64,000 nucleotides of DNA, from assembly GCA_013433145.1 (NCBI GenBank), contig CM024188.1, forward strand, positions 4,233,501-4,297,500, written 5' to 3'. A model generated the notes under the pieces. The model was not told the origin of the DNA. It saw nothing but the letters and a program-made list of their open reading frames with translations, and did not search any database. This document shows positions 25,201 to 39,000 of the stretch, piece after piece. The DNA is from Ascaris suum. Taxonomy: Eukaryota > Nematoda > Chromadorea > Rhabditida > Ascarididae. Every line of letters begins with the position of its first letter. The stretch's first letter is position 1. The position numbers were made by a program, and so were the translations under genes.

Positions 25201-27316
25201 TAGTTGAAAATAATTTACTAAAGTGAGAAGAAAATGAAAAAAAAAAAGAACTACAAAAATGATGAGCGCTTAAATGATTTAGAATGAAGAAGAAAATTTC
25301 ACGTTAAAGCGGTTCGACTGTGAAACACAAAATGTTTATCGATTATAGCGAGATGTTTGATCGCTCCGCAAAAAACGTCTCTTAAAATTATTATTGCAAA
25401 TAGTAAAATTATAAAAAAAAAGAAATAAACCTCTAACTGCCTAGCAACGAAAATTCTATTCGCATATATGAACGGTGTTATATTCTATATTTTTGCTTTC
25501 TAAAATGTTCGATAAGTAACGCACCAATTCACTTGAATTGTTTTACTGCGCAATTCCATTGTGCAAGTGATTTTTCATTGTAGATATTTAAACTTGAACA
25601 AATGGGCAAATCCGAAATGACCAGTGGTCATTATCAACGATGTTCCCTTTAAATTCCAATAAACTGATTTTAGTTTCCTGCGATAATTTGTAATTCAAAC
25701 AGACAATTTATCTGAACATTATCAAAATAATAATACTATGCGCTCCAAATCGGAGAAAAGTGAAAGGGGTCTCTCAAAAAAAAGTATTTATAGACACTTC
25801 GTTTCAATGAGTTAATTTACAGAGGGCGAGAGGGAGAGAACGGGAGAGAGGGCGGGGAGGGCAGGTGTCTCATGAAGTGCTTCCTTATAGAAATAACAAA
25901 GTGATTGAGCAATATTGTAATCATGTAAACTATTTCTTTGAAAATATCTCTTTGCCGTCATATCGCTCTGAATGAATTAAATGAAATCACTTGAAATTGC
26001 TATGTTAGGCATTATTCACAAATTAGCATCATTACCTATAGAAAAACAATGGAGTTTGTCATTTCTTAATATACCTCTTAGTTGTATTTATTTACTTTAG
26101 AACAATCAACAAAATGGAATGCAAAAAATCCTAATGACGACACTCCGTTCGGTGAATTCTGTCTTTACCAATAAAACTGATTGCTGAAATGGACAAGGTG
26201 ATATATATTATTGCACGCATGAAAAAATCATCTATAATGATAAGACATCCATCGTTTCTCGATATCTCTCCTTACGGTATGAATATTTAAAATAATACTC
26301 GATTTTAAGCGCCATTCGATTACGAGAGAAGAACAACGGCGGCAGCAATTGCATCATTTCAAACACCTGCTATATTTGAGACTATATATTCACAGCGGAA
26401 ATAAGAGAGCTGAATATGTGGCCACTAGCAATAAAATAACAAATTCAGCAACAGTATAAGGCCACATTTCCAACAAACAAGTCACTTATCTATAATTTCA
26501 CTCAACGATGCATCGGCGCAAGTACAGTACCGATAAGTACTTTGTGAGTAGTGAAAAATCAGCGTTCCAAACATGGTAATTAAGGAGTACCGGTAGCAAA
26601 CGCATCTACTGCAATCCCATGTTAACTGCAATCTACTGCAATCTCCGGTCTCGTTAATTTCAGTGCGGTTGTCGACGTTTTGTACATATTAACCTACTCA
26701 TAAGTACTAATAAACTATTTTACAAATTAGCATGCAGTTGATAAAGCTGAAAATTCCTAAAACTTGCGCAACTAACTGATATATGCATATCCAGTAGAAA
26801 TGTGTACTCGAGTAAAACTTCAAAGTAACTATAACTGATTTTCTGCTATTTCTAACCAACTAGATTTTAATAGTATATTTCAGAGAATCAACTATTTGAT
26901 ACATGTAACGTGGCCTTTGTGCAGCTACTTCAGTTTTTAAAAGGAACTAACAGAAGGCTAATTGATGGCATTGTTACACACGTAAATCCCTATAGCATAA
27001 TTAAGGTTGAGAATTCGGGTAAAGAAGCAATAAAAATATGTATGAATGAAACGGTTGCCAGGTGATATTTTATATAATTAAGGACTTGTTGCAATTGCAA
27101 CAACAATATCACTTAAATTAAAGATCTGAAAGAAATACAGGTTCGTCATTGGAATCCATAACTCTATTGCTCATTATACTTGTGAATTAGTGATTGCAAC
27201 GATCCGACAACCTTTGAAAGCGAGTCAGTGAAACTTTCAAATGTATGCCCATATTCTACATCAATTTCCACATGGGTTTAGTTCATATTTATCTCATTTG
27301 AGAGCACAGACACAGT

Positions 27317-27411
27317 CATATCAAATCACTTAACCGCAAACACAAACAATCGCAAAACACAAAAACCGCACAAATACACAAACACACAAACCGCAAACAA
27401 AAATCACCTAA
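27317..27411 (+). repeat. Imperfect CA/CCGCAAACA-rich repeat
   Basis: Repeated AACCGCAAACACA-like units with A runs. Low complexity, no coding frame. Confidence 0.6.
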
Positions 27412-27711
27412 CAGTCTCAAAAAACGCCTGCAAATCGCAATTTGTTGCTTCAGTTCCTTTTCATTATCGAAACGAGCGTTTCATAGATTTGATTTAGAGA
27501 GGAGTGTTCGAATAAAGAAAATAGTAAAATTGAAGTTTTATTAGTTTTTCAATAAAGTTTTGATGTGAACAACGATAGTAACGTCCGACAAATCGAAGCT
27601 ACTGTATCGCGAACAATATCTCAACAGTAACGTTTGTGGGGCATTGTCACTAAACATTCGTAAATATAGAAGTCAACTATTCGCAAGCTGATGTGTGGAT
27701 TGCAATAATAG

Positions 27712-27880
27712 CACTAAAAGAAATAAGAATATTTGGGACGGTGCAATGCGCGCGCCCATCAAAACCTGTTCTTCGATTCACTTTGACGACAGCAACGCGT
27801 TTCATTCGCCACCTTCTCACTCGTCAACACCCTCTCTGGATTCTTATTTCGGCTTATCAACATGCTGCGCACACATTTGC
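27712..27880 (+). CDS. Candidate isolated exon, Ser/Pro/His-rich
   Basis: An open frame from an AATAG acceptor at 27711 to a GTTGTA donor after 27880 reads STKRNKNIWDGAMRAPIK, then a Ser/Pro/His-rich stretch (HSPPSHSSTPSLDSYFGLS). The block is more GC-rich than its surroundings, as most true exons here are. No neighbouring exon, start or stop could be tied to it and the minus strand is also open. I do not recognise it. It may be a regulatory-protein exon or chance. Confidence 0.22.
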
Positions 27881-28371
27881 GTTGTATTTTGTAATACCAA
27901 GCATCCAGCCTCGTTATGTGGAGGATGGGGTGATGGACATCGGCTAAGGCATTACTAGGCTTCTTCCTCAACTTTCCGCTGACGCAGTTTGCGACTGAGC
28001 ACTATCTCACATAATGGCCATAAACACATGGCAAACCCATGCGCTTCTCCTCGAGGATTACTCAACCGTTTTCCACATCAACAACAACGACAATAATTTT
28101 ACCCAAACCTAACGACCAACTGTTAAATAATCTTGATTTTCACTATGAACCATGCACATCTCTTCATATCATGAGAAGCCTTTTTCAAAGATCGCTCGAA
28201 AATGTAAAAAAGTTCTGCAGCAATACCACTACTCCTCTGCAACAATATAACTTTGAAAGCAACCGGTCAACTGCATTTCCACAACGATCTTGAGAGTCTT
28301 GCGTTTATTTAAAGAAAACAATACATAAAACAAAACAAATAGAGTCAGAAAAGAAACGAGGCAAGCCAATA

Positions 28372-28764
28372 CTATGCCACGTTTAAACACTGGACAACAA
28401 GTTGCGGCGAGCTGATAAATCTCCACTGATAGCGCCAACTAGCGCCAGCTACAATACTGATTTGATGATAAGAGAGACGGCTTCATCAGTTCATTGATAA
28501 AGGTGATCGATAGATTCTAGAATCATTGAATTTTCATAAGAAGACGATGAAGAGCCGACAATCTTTGGATGTAATGTGATTACACCTTAACGAAATTAAT
28601 TCCGCAGCATTAAGTCGATCTCGACATAACACATCAGAAGAACGAACAAAAAGCCCGACTAAAATGAACCACAACAGCAATAATAACACGTTTTGGACTT
28701 GCTTGCACGACTATCTATACGAAAAGCGAATTGAACAAAACGCCAATGATCAGCAACAAGCCAC
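28372..28764 (-). CDS. 3' end of an unrecognised gene (three short exons)
   Basis: Exons 28764-28721, 28658-28586 and 28456-28372 join in phase and end at TAG 28374-28372. They read WLVADHWRFVQFAF, then GLFVRSSDVLCRDRLNAAEL, then IVAGASWRYQWRFISSPQLV. AATAAA follows at 28309-28304, about 65 bp past the stop, as expected for a poly(A) signal. Introns are 62 and 129 nt. Upstream exons could not be placed, although hydrophobic open stretches at 28.8-29.2 kb on this strand could belong. The first donor (GTATAG) is mediocre. Lying downstream of the glucosidase gene on the same strand, it could be a second cistron. Function unknown. Confidence 0.3.
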
Positions 28765-30065
28765 CTGAAGCGAAAATAAAACAATAAAGCCACTTCTAAT
28801 TAATTTCCGGTAGTCTTCAACGCTTTGATTTTCTGACAGATTGGTCGAAAAGATGTTGAGATAAATGATCACTGAAATGGCTTCTATGAAACAACTATTG
28901 CACTCGAAAAATGGCATAAAAGAAGGCAACAACAACAGAATCAATTAGAAACGACAACAAACTGTGAGCAGGTAACCTTTAGAAGAAGAAGAGAAAACGG
29001 ATTTTCAAAGCGAAACAGTTCAAAAAAACAGCCCTGTGAACCAATCTGCGAGTTACAATGCCCTAGATGGCCCCAGAAACGAGGCGCAAATAAGAGCAAT
29101 TCCACAGAAACATAATATGGCATAAATGATACCCGAAAATGGAGAGAAAATCGCTCTCGCAAGCCTCAATAATTTAGAATATGCACAAAGGAAGATCAAC
29201 ATTCAGAAGGTGGATATATGACAGTCGACCCTCATTCTATATAATTCTGATAAAAGAAGGCAGAAACCGATCCGAAACAGCAAAAACAGTGAGCAACTGA
29301 AGAGCTGGAGGAATCATAGGAAGATAAAAATACGTGGCCTCACTACTCCTCTTTCCATTTTTCAACTTTTCCCGCCTCCCGAAGGTATAGAATTCTTGTC
29401 GTATAGGCGGTTATTTTTCACTCCTGAAGCAGATTAAGTAATGCTCTGGGAGAACAAATTAAAGATGAAGACAGCACAAAAATATCATCGCAAGTACAAT
29501 ACAACTAAAAATAAACGCCATCAAAGTGGAGCAAGACTGTATATAAACAAGATAAAGATAGCCAAAGTTATGATAACCCTCCTTGTTTTCCTCCCCTTTC
29601 CCCTCATACACACATAACAAGTTCTCATAGTTAAGAAAAATTGAATCTATAAAAGCATAAATGGAGAAGATTTAAAAGGCAGTTCTTTTAGTGCCTTTTG
29701 GCAGAAGTAACACTAAAAAATCCTAATAATGCCTGCATACTCTATCAGCTCTTTGGCCTTACAGCAGCTGACCACTTCTTCTGTCTTGTCTTCAGATGAA
29801 TTTGTACAAGGCACATAAAGCAGTCTTTCCCTACACCACTACGACCTCCATGCCATAAGATTAATACACCAATGAGTAAAAATAAGGCTAGAGCGGCCAG
29901 CACAGGTGCATATGGACCAGCGAGGAAAACCAATAAGCACATACTTATCGATCACAAGGAAAACAATGGATTGCAACGTATCCTTGTATGCTTGACCTAT
30001 AAGAATTGCGATGTACCAACCGTTGCACATCAGCATAGCTGACAGTCGACTGGTCCTACGCCCTC

Positions 30066-33000
30066 CTAATCATACTGTTCGGCCATAGTCGACAGTACCA
30101 ATGAGCTCCAGCCAGTGAACGGATGCGCACCTCGACCATGTCCATTATCATCCGCATAGCTCTCCCAAAGATATCCGGTGCGTTTGAATTCTCGCACTAC
30201 GTTCGACACCAAATTGTTGCGTAACTCCGAATAGATTTGAAAAGCCTGAATTAGAGCATATTCTAACGGATATTAAGGACTATAAAAGTTAAACATTCAA
30301 CGTTAATGCTAAAAGTATAATCCCTCTTCAATGCTGATAAATTATCCGCAGGCTAATCTAATAACGGCTTCTTCTACTCTGTTCTCTCCTCGTTTCCGTA
30401 AGCCTCGACTGAAAAATATGCACTGATCACCCATAAAAGATGACCAAAAAATCGAAATGAATCAACAAAATACGCGTTATGGGCAAACTGATCTTTCAAC
30501 ATATATGGTCAGTGGTCACTTCTTATACAATCTGCTCACTAGTGAAAATTATGAAGGATTATGGAAGCAAAACTCAAGCGAAAACCCCATACTGTCACAC
30601 ATCGAAATATTAGACGATTTTCTATGGAAATACCCTGTTCCGTACTTCTCGGTGCTTTGTGTACTAACCACGATTCTACCCACATACGAAGAAAACTATC
30701 ACCAAACCGTTCAACTAGAAATGAGATCAGTCAGCAGAAGCTGCATTACTTAAAGACGGTGGTTAAGCCTGCAAACGCATTCGGAGGTAATTAAGCTTGT
30801 AGAAGTATACAAATTAAACAATCAACTGCAATTAAATATGGGTACGTCTTCAATAAGAAAGAAAAAGCAACAGATCTCCTAGGAAGCTAAAATCTTCAAA
30901 CAACCAGTGTAACTTCGAGCTTCTGATATAATACATCTAAGAAATGATTGATAAAAGATACCAGCTCCTGATTTGGCCCAGCAATGGAAGAATAATGCTT
31001 GAGAGCAGAAAGCATTAAATAATTGACGTTGATCCATATAGCTCCTCTCCAGTACGGAGGATCGTGTTCCGTATTATGCGCCTTGTAATATGGTGATAAG
31101 GTCGATATTGAACGAAGCCCATAGTTAGACCACAAATCCTAAAAACATATCCCATTAAACTGCAAAGCAAGGACAACAAAAGGTGAACCCTTATGAGAGC
31201 GTCGTTTAGGACAAAATATAAGCAGATAGAGGCCATCTTACAGAAGCAACACGCTCAGCATTTAACTGCTTGCATGTTAAATCTGCTTACTTCTCTTATC
31301 CCCCTTCCCCTTTTGGAGTGAAAATTGCAGGAAGCAGCTGGAACTGGAGTCCTCATTTCTCGTTATGCAGGCGTCGCTATTTATTCATTATGTTAATGCC
31401 TCATCGGCTCTCTCATGCCGGCAGACATAAGACGTCAGTGTCTCCCTCAAGTAGAGAAAGACGGAGTTCGAGTCCTTGCCGCTTTCTAAGACAATGTTAG
31501 CGTGAGAAAATAAACAGAAGCTTTGAACCTTATTAAAGTCCAAAGCTTCCATCCCTCCATTCATAATAGTGAAGTATTAGCAATGCTGAGAGATCAGTGA
31601 AAAACATGACTATGGTTCAAGGCCTATAACATTTGAAATGGCACCTGCAACAAAAAAGTAACAAAGAAACGTTGTCCTGTGAGGCGCATATCGCTTCATC
31701 ATTTCAATTATTTCTAAAGCGCATTTGCTCACAAAAACACAACAGTTCTCTCATGCAGCGAAATTATACCAAGTTATTCCTCATAAAGAACAAAACACCG
31801 CCATATTTAAAAATACGCCTCTTCACACTGATCGTAACAATCAGATTCACGAATCGTCATCTCCAAAAACTAAAAAAAACGAAATGAAAATTAGTGGACA
31901 AGTACTGACCTTTTCAGAGCGGATACTTTCCAAAACGATTCGCAAATTCTCTGAATCGTGGGGCAATAGCTGCAGCATAACCGGATATAGTGAAAGATAG
32001 CCGAAAGTGTTCTCGACGAAACCTAGTCGAGGCGGTTCTCTAGTCACCCGCTTCTTCGGCGGAGGTGGTGGAGGAGGTATATTCGGGTTGCGATGCGCAT
32101 CTTTCGGATCGGTTTGCCGTTCCAATTCTACATGTGTGCTGTGTAAACCGTAATCACAGTATCTGTAAGAAAAGAACGTTACTTCTGCCACTCGCGACGA
32201 AAGACAGATGAGAAGGAAGATTTGAAGAAGTACATGAAACAGTATGCACTCACCTCTGTGCCTCCTCGCTCCAATGCAATGAATTCAGAAGATCGAGATT
32301 TGCAAGGTGTTGTGCATCGGCCGCATATCGAACTGCATCAGTATGCTCACCAGCAAGTTCCGCAAGCTGTTCAAGTGTTTTTGCTGCAGTAGCCATCCAA
32401 CAACGAAGATCGAGATGATATTCCTGAACGGGAAAAATTTTTTAATTACAGTAACAACATTTTCCAGGATTAATCCCACGATTTCAATAGAAATCAGCGA
32501 AGTGAACTTATAAAGATGTGCTTCTACAGAAATCATTTCGCTCCTTCTTACCGCACTGTTGAGATATCTTCCCTTTTCCAACTATACGAAAAAAAGGCAT
32601 TTTCTAAACTTAAGGCTCGTTTTACTCCATACTTCACTTGAAGCAACGCCTTCAGACCGACTCCACGTATGCCATTCGCACCTCGTTTTTTTTATTCTTG
32701 CGCCTGATGTGAAGCTCCTTCTAATATCACGGTGGCAATGGACACAAAAATCCATGCAGTTACATGAATCTGGAAAAGATGTTTAAATGCTTACATCATC
32801 AGTGGGATGCGTCGCCCTGGGAAAGTCGTCGAGTCCACTTGGCAACGTTTTCGGATTGAGCTCGAGCTGGGTGGTCGCGTTGCGTCCATGCCAACGGTAA
32901 GTGCCTGGCCTAGGACCCGCCTGCGTCAAATTCAGCCATGTGTGCCAAAGACGAAGACGTGGGTAGAGTCCCACAACTGCTTCGCGATGCGTGTTCATGA

Positions 33001-36000
33001 ACTGAAACTTCTTCATGCAGCAAGATCTTATATAAAAAATCTGGCTGAAAGCGTAAAGAGGTGGACAGCGATCGCTGCTGCACAAACCCGTCCCAGAGAT
33101 ACTCAACAATGAATTGGTTTTACTGAATGTAGCAATCTTACATTTTTTTTTTTGTTAATCCTAAGCAACTTTTTGGTCTAAGCCTACCTACCCTGCTAAG
33201 AAATTGGATGAATGGATCAGCAGACCTCTAAAATAAGTTCGATGCTGCAGCTCCAATTCAAAATCTCAAGCCATAATGGATGCATCATTTCTGATTTATG
33301 AAGGAAGCTAAACAAAATCGGATACTCTTTGTTTTCGCTGAAACATTGAGAGCTGGATGCAACATCGAAGCAATTCGTATATCAAATCTGCTCAGTAAAA
33401 ACTGCTAATTACAAAACTGGGCTATCGCTGAATACTACCTTCTCATCATTGAGAAATCGCTGAATGAGATAGAAGAACATCGGCGGGTTCGCGATACTAT
33501 CTTTCTGGAGAAGAAATTCGCTTGGTACCAACATCTCGTCCTCTTTGCTAAGTATCATCTCTCTAGGAATCCAACCCTCAACGTTCATCGTGTTCAGCCA
33601 AGAGAAGATTATCTGAATAAAGGTATTTCGTCAACTGATGAAAACTGAAAGAAAAACGTTAACGAATCGAAATAAGAGAAAAACAATTTTAAACGAATTA
33701 GTAGCGATTAACTGAAAGATAACCTCATGACAAACATTCAGGTGTTGTTCTTTTTAGTGTTGTGGAGGAGTGAAGAATGTAAGGGATCCATTTCAAATTG
33801 GACGGTCCCAAAACTTTTTGGTGGGAATTGTTATATCGCTGATGAAGTCAATCTCATTACTGTTGTTACTAATGGTAACTATTACTACCAGTACTATTAG
33901 TATCAGTTATTATCAGTATTTCTATTATTATTGTCATCGCAATTGTTATAAGTGACCTGTCAAGACTACTGTCACTACTGTTCATTATTACTGTTGATAT
34001 CGTTACTATTAGCATTATTATTAGCGCCACTGATAGCGCCTATTATCATTAACAGTACCATTAGTAATATCACTGCTACTATCGCAACCATTACTATATT
34101 ACTGCCACCATTATTGCTATGTGCACCTCTCACATAATTCAACAAAAATTCACATGCGCTGATACTCGAAAACAGAAAGGTCTCGATAGCTTCGTGATAA
34201 CTAACTATGATCTAGGCAATCAAAAAAAAAAAAAAAAGAGAGGCGGGTTGGCGACTTCAAAATCGACCCAAATAAATGCAAGACTTTTTTTGAGCAGGTA
34301 AGTCACCTTACTAACCTATTCGTTTGAAATTCTGCACCTGGATGCATACATAAGAGAGACACAAACCTGTAAAGAAAGTTCTGGATCAAATTTCCTGATA
34401 AGCAAATGGTGGAATCCCTCATCCCAGAGAAAGCCACGTGGGAAAGTCGATCGCGATGGGCATGAAGTTAGAAGTTCATGTCTTCCATATTGCGATTCCT
34501 TTGTGGAATATCGACTCTGCACCCGATTATAACCACTCGTAAAGCCGATACTGCCTAGCATATTTGAGAGCGCATAACGACCCATGTACTGATAGAATCC
34601 CGAATATCCCTAAAAATAGCAAGCCTGAAAATCGCACATAATTCAATAAGAGCCAACAACTCATTTTAAAAAACCACTAATTAAACGAGAAACAATTTAC
34701 CGCTCTCTATTCACATCGTTCTTATCCGTTTTCTACACAAACAATCACATCATTTTGTATTAAATTATCGCCACATCAGAAAAGAAATGGCTAAATCAAA
34801 AAAAAAAAAAAAAAAAAACAATAACAACAAAGGTATGAAGGGGATGATTGCTGTATTGTGCGATTAGCTTTACTTCTGAAGATGATAGCCAATTCATTTA
34901 CACTTTCAACGACCACATATCAGCACTGTCACCCACATCAAATTCAATTCAAGCAGCTCCAGCTTTGCCAACTGACCCCATCGATTAACTGGGCAAGGGA
35001 AATTTCAGTGTATCATGGTCGCATAATCAGATAAGTGTATAAAGATCAATCCGACTGGCACTACCTTTCATACAACATCAGACTTTCGACTTTACACCTC
35101 TCACTGAACAAGCAATTCGCAACAGGAAATGCCAGCTATCATAGACCTACCAGACCGATGATGCGAACAGGAGAGACCTCCTCTCCAATTACATTATCGG
35201 TAAGGTTCTCCACTGAAAATGGTCCGACTACAATTGACAATAAAACCCATTCACTTTAAATCCAACAAACAATGACAATCTCTAAAGATATATTCGGAGA
35301 GTGTATAACGGTCCCCTACCTTCGCCGGGAAGAAAAAAAATCAACTGAGAACGATACCTTTGCCGCCAAACCAAAGGTGCTTTCGAATTTGTCAATGAAC
35401 GCATCGCTACGCCGATGAAGAATCTCTTCAAACATTTTCCCTTAAACAGTAAATTGTGATGAGTTATTTAGAAAAGTTTATGAGACTAATACTCACAAAT
35501 ACAAGTAATCCTATTACTCCATCGAAATATATCTCCTATAGCAGAGAATTAACTCCGATCAGAGTATATATAAGCATATAAAGCAATGCGTAAAATTCAT
35601 TTACGCGTACAACGGTCCTATTGACGGAATGAAACATCAGTGATAACTTAGGAATCACGACGAACTGATATGCGTTACATATAAAGCAATCACAATAAAT
35701 AATACCTCTGCAATTTTATACTATATTTCCGCTACTATGTATATATTGCCATGTAATTTTTCCTCACGTGTTGCTGTTATATCTTACTTCATGCTTAATA
35801 GCAACCTCCATAAGCCGAAATGTTGTACGTATCAACGAGCTTTATTCACCGCTCGATGCGCTTACATGCTGAATCCACAGCAGAAAGTGATAAATACCCT
35901 AATCCGAAATTACTCTAAGATACTAAATTAGGAAATACGATACGGGTCCCAAAAATCGCAAAAGTTTCAAGACGCTAAAATATATGATAAAAAACCGCAA

Positions 36001-39000
36001 CAAAATAATGACAAAACCAACCAGTAACAGCTTCTTCATCATCCGTTGAGAACGATACCTCAACAGTGCTATTCATGAGTACGTTTAGCTGAACCGCAAT
36101 TAACTTCGTATTCCCTTCGCCGGTACCAATAAACCTGTTAGGTAATCGCAGTGTTTGATGTTCACGGTCCACCTCCGTAGCAGCAATCATTGTCTCCTGA
36201 AAAAATTCCATCGAAGTGAAATGAGCAAAACCTGACAGATGGCTGAATGCTTCTTCTAACACACTACTCTTAACTCTTCGTCCAAATCGCGGGAAAAAGG
36301 GGGGGGGGGAGGAGGAGACATTTCCTTAACGGAACCGACATCGAGAGGTCACCATCATAAAAAAAAAAACCATGATGGACTTTACATTAAGATGACGAAC
36401 AACTTCCGCGCAATTCAAGATTTCCATCTGCAGGTATCTGAACGTGTGAAGAAGGTAACCTAAGTACCGACGATAAACAGTTCAAGAGGTCAAAACCATC
36501 TATATTATTTCAAAAACCCAAGCCTTCATTACCAGCCTCGTACTTAACCACAGTGAAAACGCATCGAATACCGTGCCAGAGTATAAAACGAAAACACTCG
36601 CGACTTCGTAAATTTTAAAACTTGCATAACTTCAGCTCCGACAAAGTTTATTAACAAAATTTTAATTGGGAGATGTTTTTGCTAAGAGTGAGGAGTGCTA
36701 CTATAGAGAGGTCGCTCAAATGGAACAAGGACATTTGACTTTCTCAGCAAAACCTCCGTAAAAACCTAACGACTCGCAGTTAAGAGTGAAGTCTCCGATA
36801 TACCACAAGAAGATCGAGCCATCTCTAAACTTTTGCTAGTAATTAAGAAGTAAGGAATAGTACTGCAACGTTGTCCATATTGGCTAAGGACAGTTGAGAT
36901 GCTGAGCAAAACATTCAAAGAAAATTGGCCTCTATCACCAACTTCCGCTCTCGCTAAAATTTTCACCTTGGCGAGATTTGAACCCACCAACTTCAGAAAG
37001 GTGAGATTCAAGCAGTCACAAAACTGCACGATTGAGGATCGAAAGTGTTTTTAGAACTGCAAGCAAAAAAAAAATTGTGCATTCAGGTTGGTAAAGCGCA
37101 CCCCGAGGTCAGACGGGTAGGCAGCACGTCGGCAAAGTGTGCCCTTTTTTTTAAACAAAAAAGGAAATGACTCAATGCTCGTTACTTTTCATCTACCTGA
37201 AAGTAACAAAACGGCAGAATGCCGCCGTTTAGAACTGGAATGCCGCCTTACTTTAACATTGGTTGCATCCGGATATTCGAGAGATCTTTCAGCAAGGAAC
37301 GAGCGTTCTTCCATAGAAACATTCGAATCGAACGCAATAGTGAAATTGCCAAGCAGCTGTGAATATCCACTGAATGAACGCAACTGCTCACTTTCATCGA
37401 ATTGATGCAAGAATGAAGCCTCATCCTGAAGAGAGAAAAAATGCACCCGAAAATAGAGTAAAATCAAGCACAGTCTTAGCTTGCAATTCTCGTTAACGCA
37501 TTTGATGCCGCATTTTAAAACATACAAGCTATACAACAGGCACTGGTCATAAACGCAGCTATCACTAAGTGTAATCCAGATAACCGCAATTTTTTAGCGC
37601 AAGAAGGAGCTAGACAAAATTAACATGGCCAAGGAATTCCAAACACGAACCTTAGGTTCACCTCTCTTTTGCCTTTCCTTATCAGTGAATACCTCTTAGG
37701 AGCAAATTTGCTTAAAAAGATATCCTCATATTGCCAAGACAAAAATATGACAGTATCTCATCTCTGACTCTTAGCGCTAAATCGTTTATCGTACTAGCCA
37801 CCGGATATGAGAGCATAAAATATGTGGAAAAAATTAATTAATTGACGAGAAGACATTAAATTTCGCGCACTTCTTAGGGCAAATCGGTTGGCGTCGAGGA
37901 ATTGCTGTTCAAAGGTTTTCTTCGCTTCAAAATTGCCCGAGTTTGAATATTAACAAGTATATACGACTGTAATAGAGAAATGAAGTGAACCAAAAAAAGA
38001 AAAAAAAAAACAAAATAGAGACTATAAGAAAATGAGCAATGTTCCTCAAGCTGCTCTACATCAGCTATTCAGCAATCATAACAATCGTTGAGAAGATATC
38101 AAAAGGCGAACCTGTATCAGAAAATAGAAAATAAGTGCCACTTTGGTTTGAATCGTTGAGGATGTCCCGATACGACATGTCCAAGTATGGCCAACATTAA
38201 TCCACTCGGTCGCTAAATCAAACGATGCGTCATGAATGATCTGCTTGCCGAACGTCCGCCCATCTGCCAACGTCCAACCATAGCTTTTGATTCCAACGTT
38301 CTATAACTTAATTATCGTAAGAACGATCCACTTTCGTATCCACAGCCAAAAAATAAAAAAATAAAATAAAATCGCATCATTTGATAACGGATGCCAATGG
38401 AAGACAACATACGATAGTTTTCGTATGATAAATCTTTCTACAGCAGTTTGCGAATGAGGTTTATTGAAATTGATGAAATAGACGAAAATTTGCATACTCG
38501 AAACCGGTGCATCTTGTAGATTCTGGAGCAAGAACGCCGTTCGACGAAGAATTCATTTATTTAAAGAAATCCATTTTACCATTTCCATTACCATGAAAAA
38601 CGTATAAAAACGCTAAGAAATATACCGACTGATTAGAAGAGTAATAAATACCTGATTACACCAGTGCCGCACAGGTGGTACGATGACGTTCGACCGAGGT
38701 TGTTCATACCAAATGAGGCCAAAGAGAGGCGAATCAGGATGCGGTGTACGTAAACCGAAGTAAACATGTGAGCGATATGTGCCCCATGTCCGCTTCAAAC
38801 AAATCATTAGAAGCAAACACTAGAGCATGCTATATCTAAGTAAAAAAAAAGGAAAACTGGGTTTCGCCACAATGAAGTAATCATCGGCTATTGTTAACAG
38901 ACGCTTACTTACTTTACCAATCATCAGTTAGCATATACCTGATTGAAGTACCTACACGACAAAATTGCTTATATGAATAAATCGATATTTCAATAATGAG

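Larger units (their letters stand above)
22286..28303. other. Gene-poor region upstream of CNNM
   Basis: The CNNM first exon(s) should lie here but were not identified. An ATG at 22332-22330 (minus) opens a short hydrophobic signal-like peptide ([16 protein letters not shown]) that meets the first recognised exon one base out of frame. Apart from a CA-rich stretch near 27.3 kb and a possible exon at 27712-27880, I see no supported feature in about 6 kb. Confidence 0.5.

Noticed and set aside
28229..28438. 69-codon hydrophobic frame on the minus strand
   Set aside because: Out of phase with the better-supported last exon 28456-28372, and it covers the poly(A) signal.
31400..31490. tRNA-like GTTCGAGTCC
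   Set aside because: No A-box, acceptor stem or anticodon arm could be folded around it.
32807..33112. 101-codon plus-strand frame
   Set aside because: Antisense of the glucosidase exon 33001-32795.
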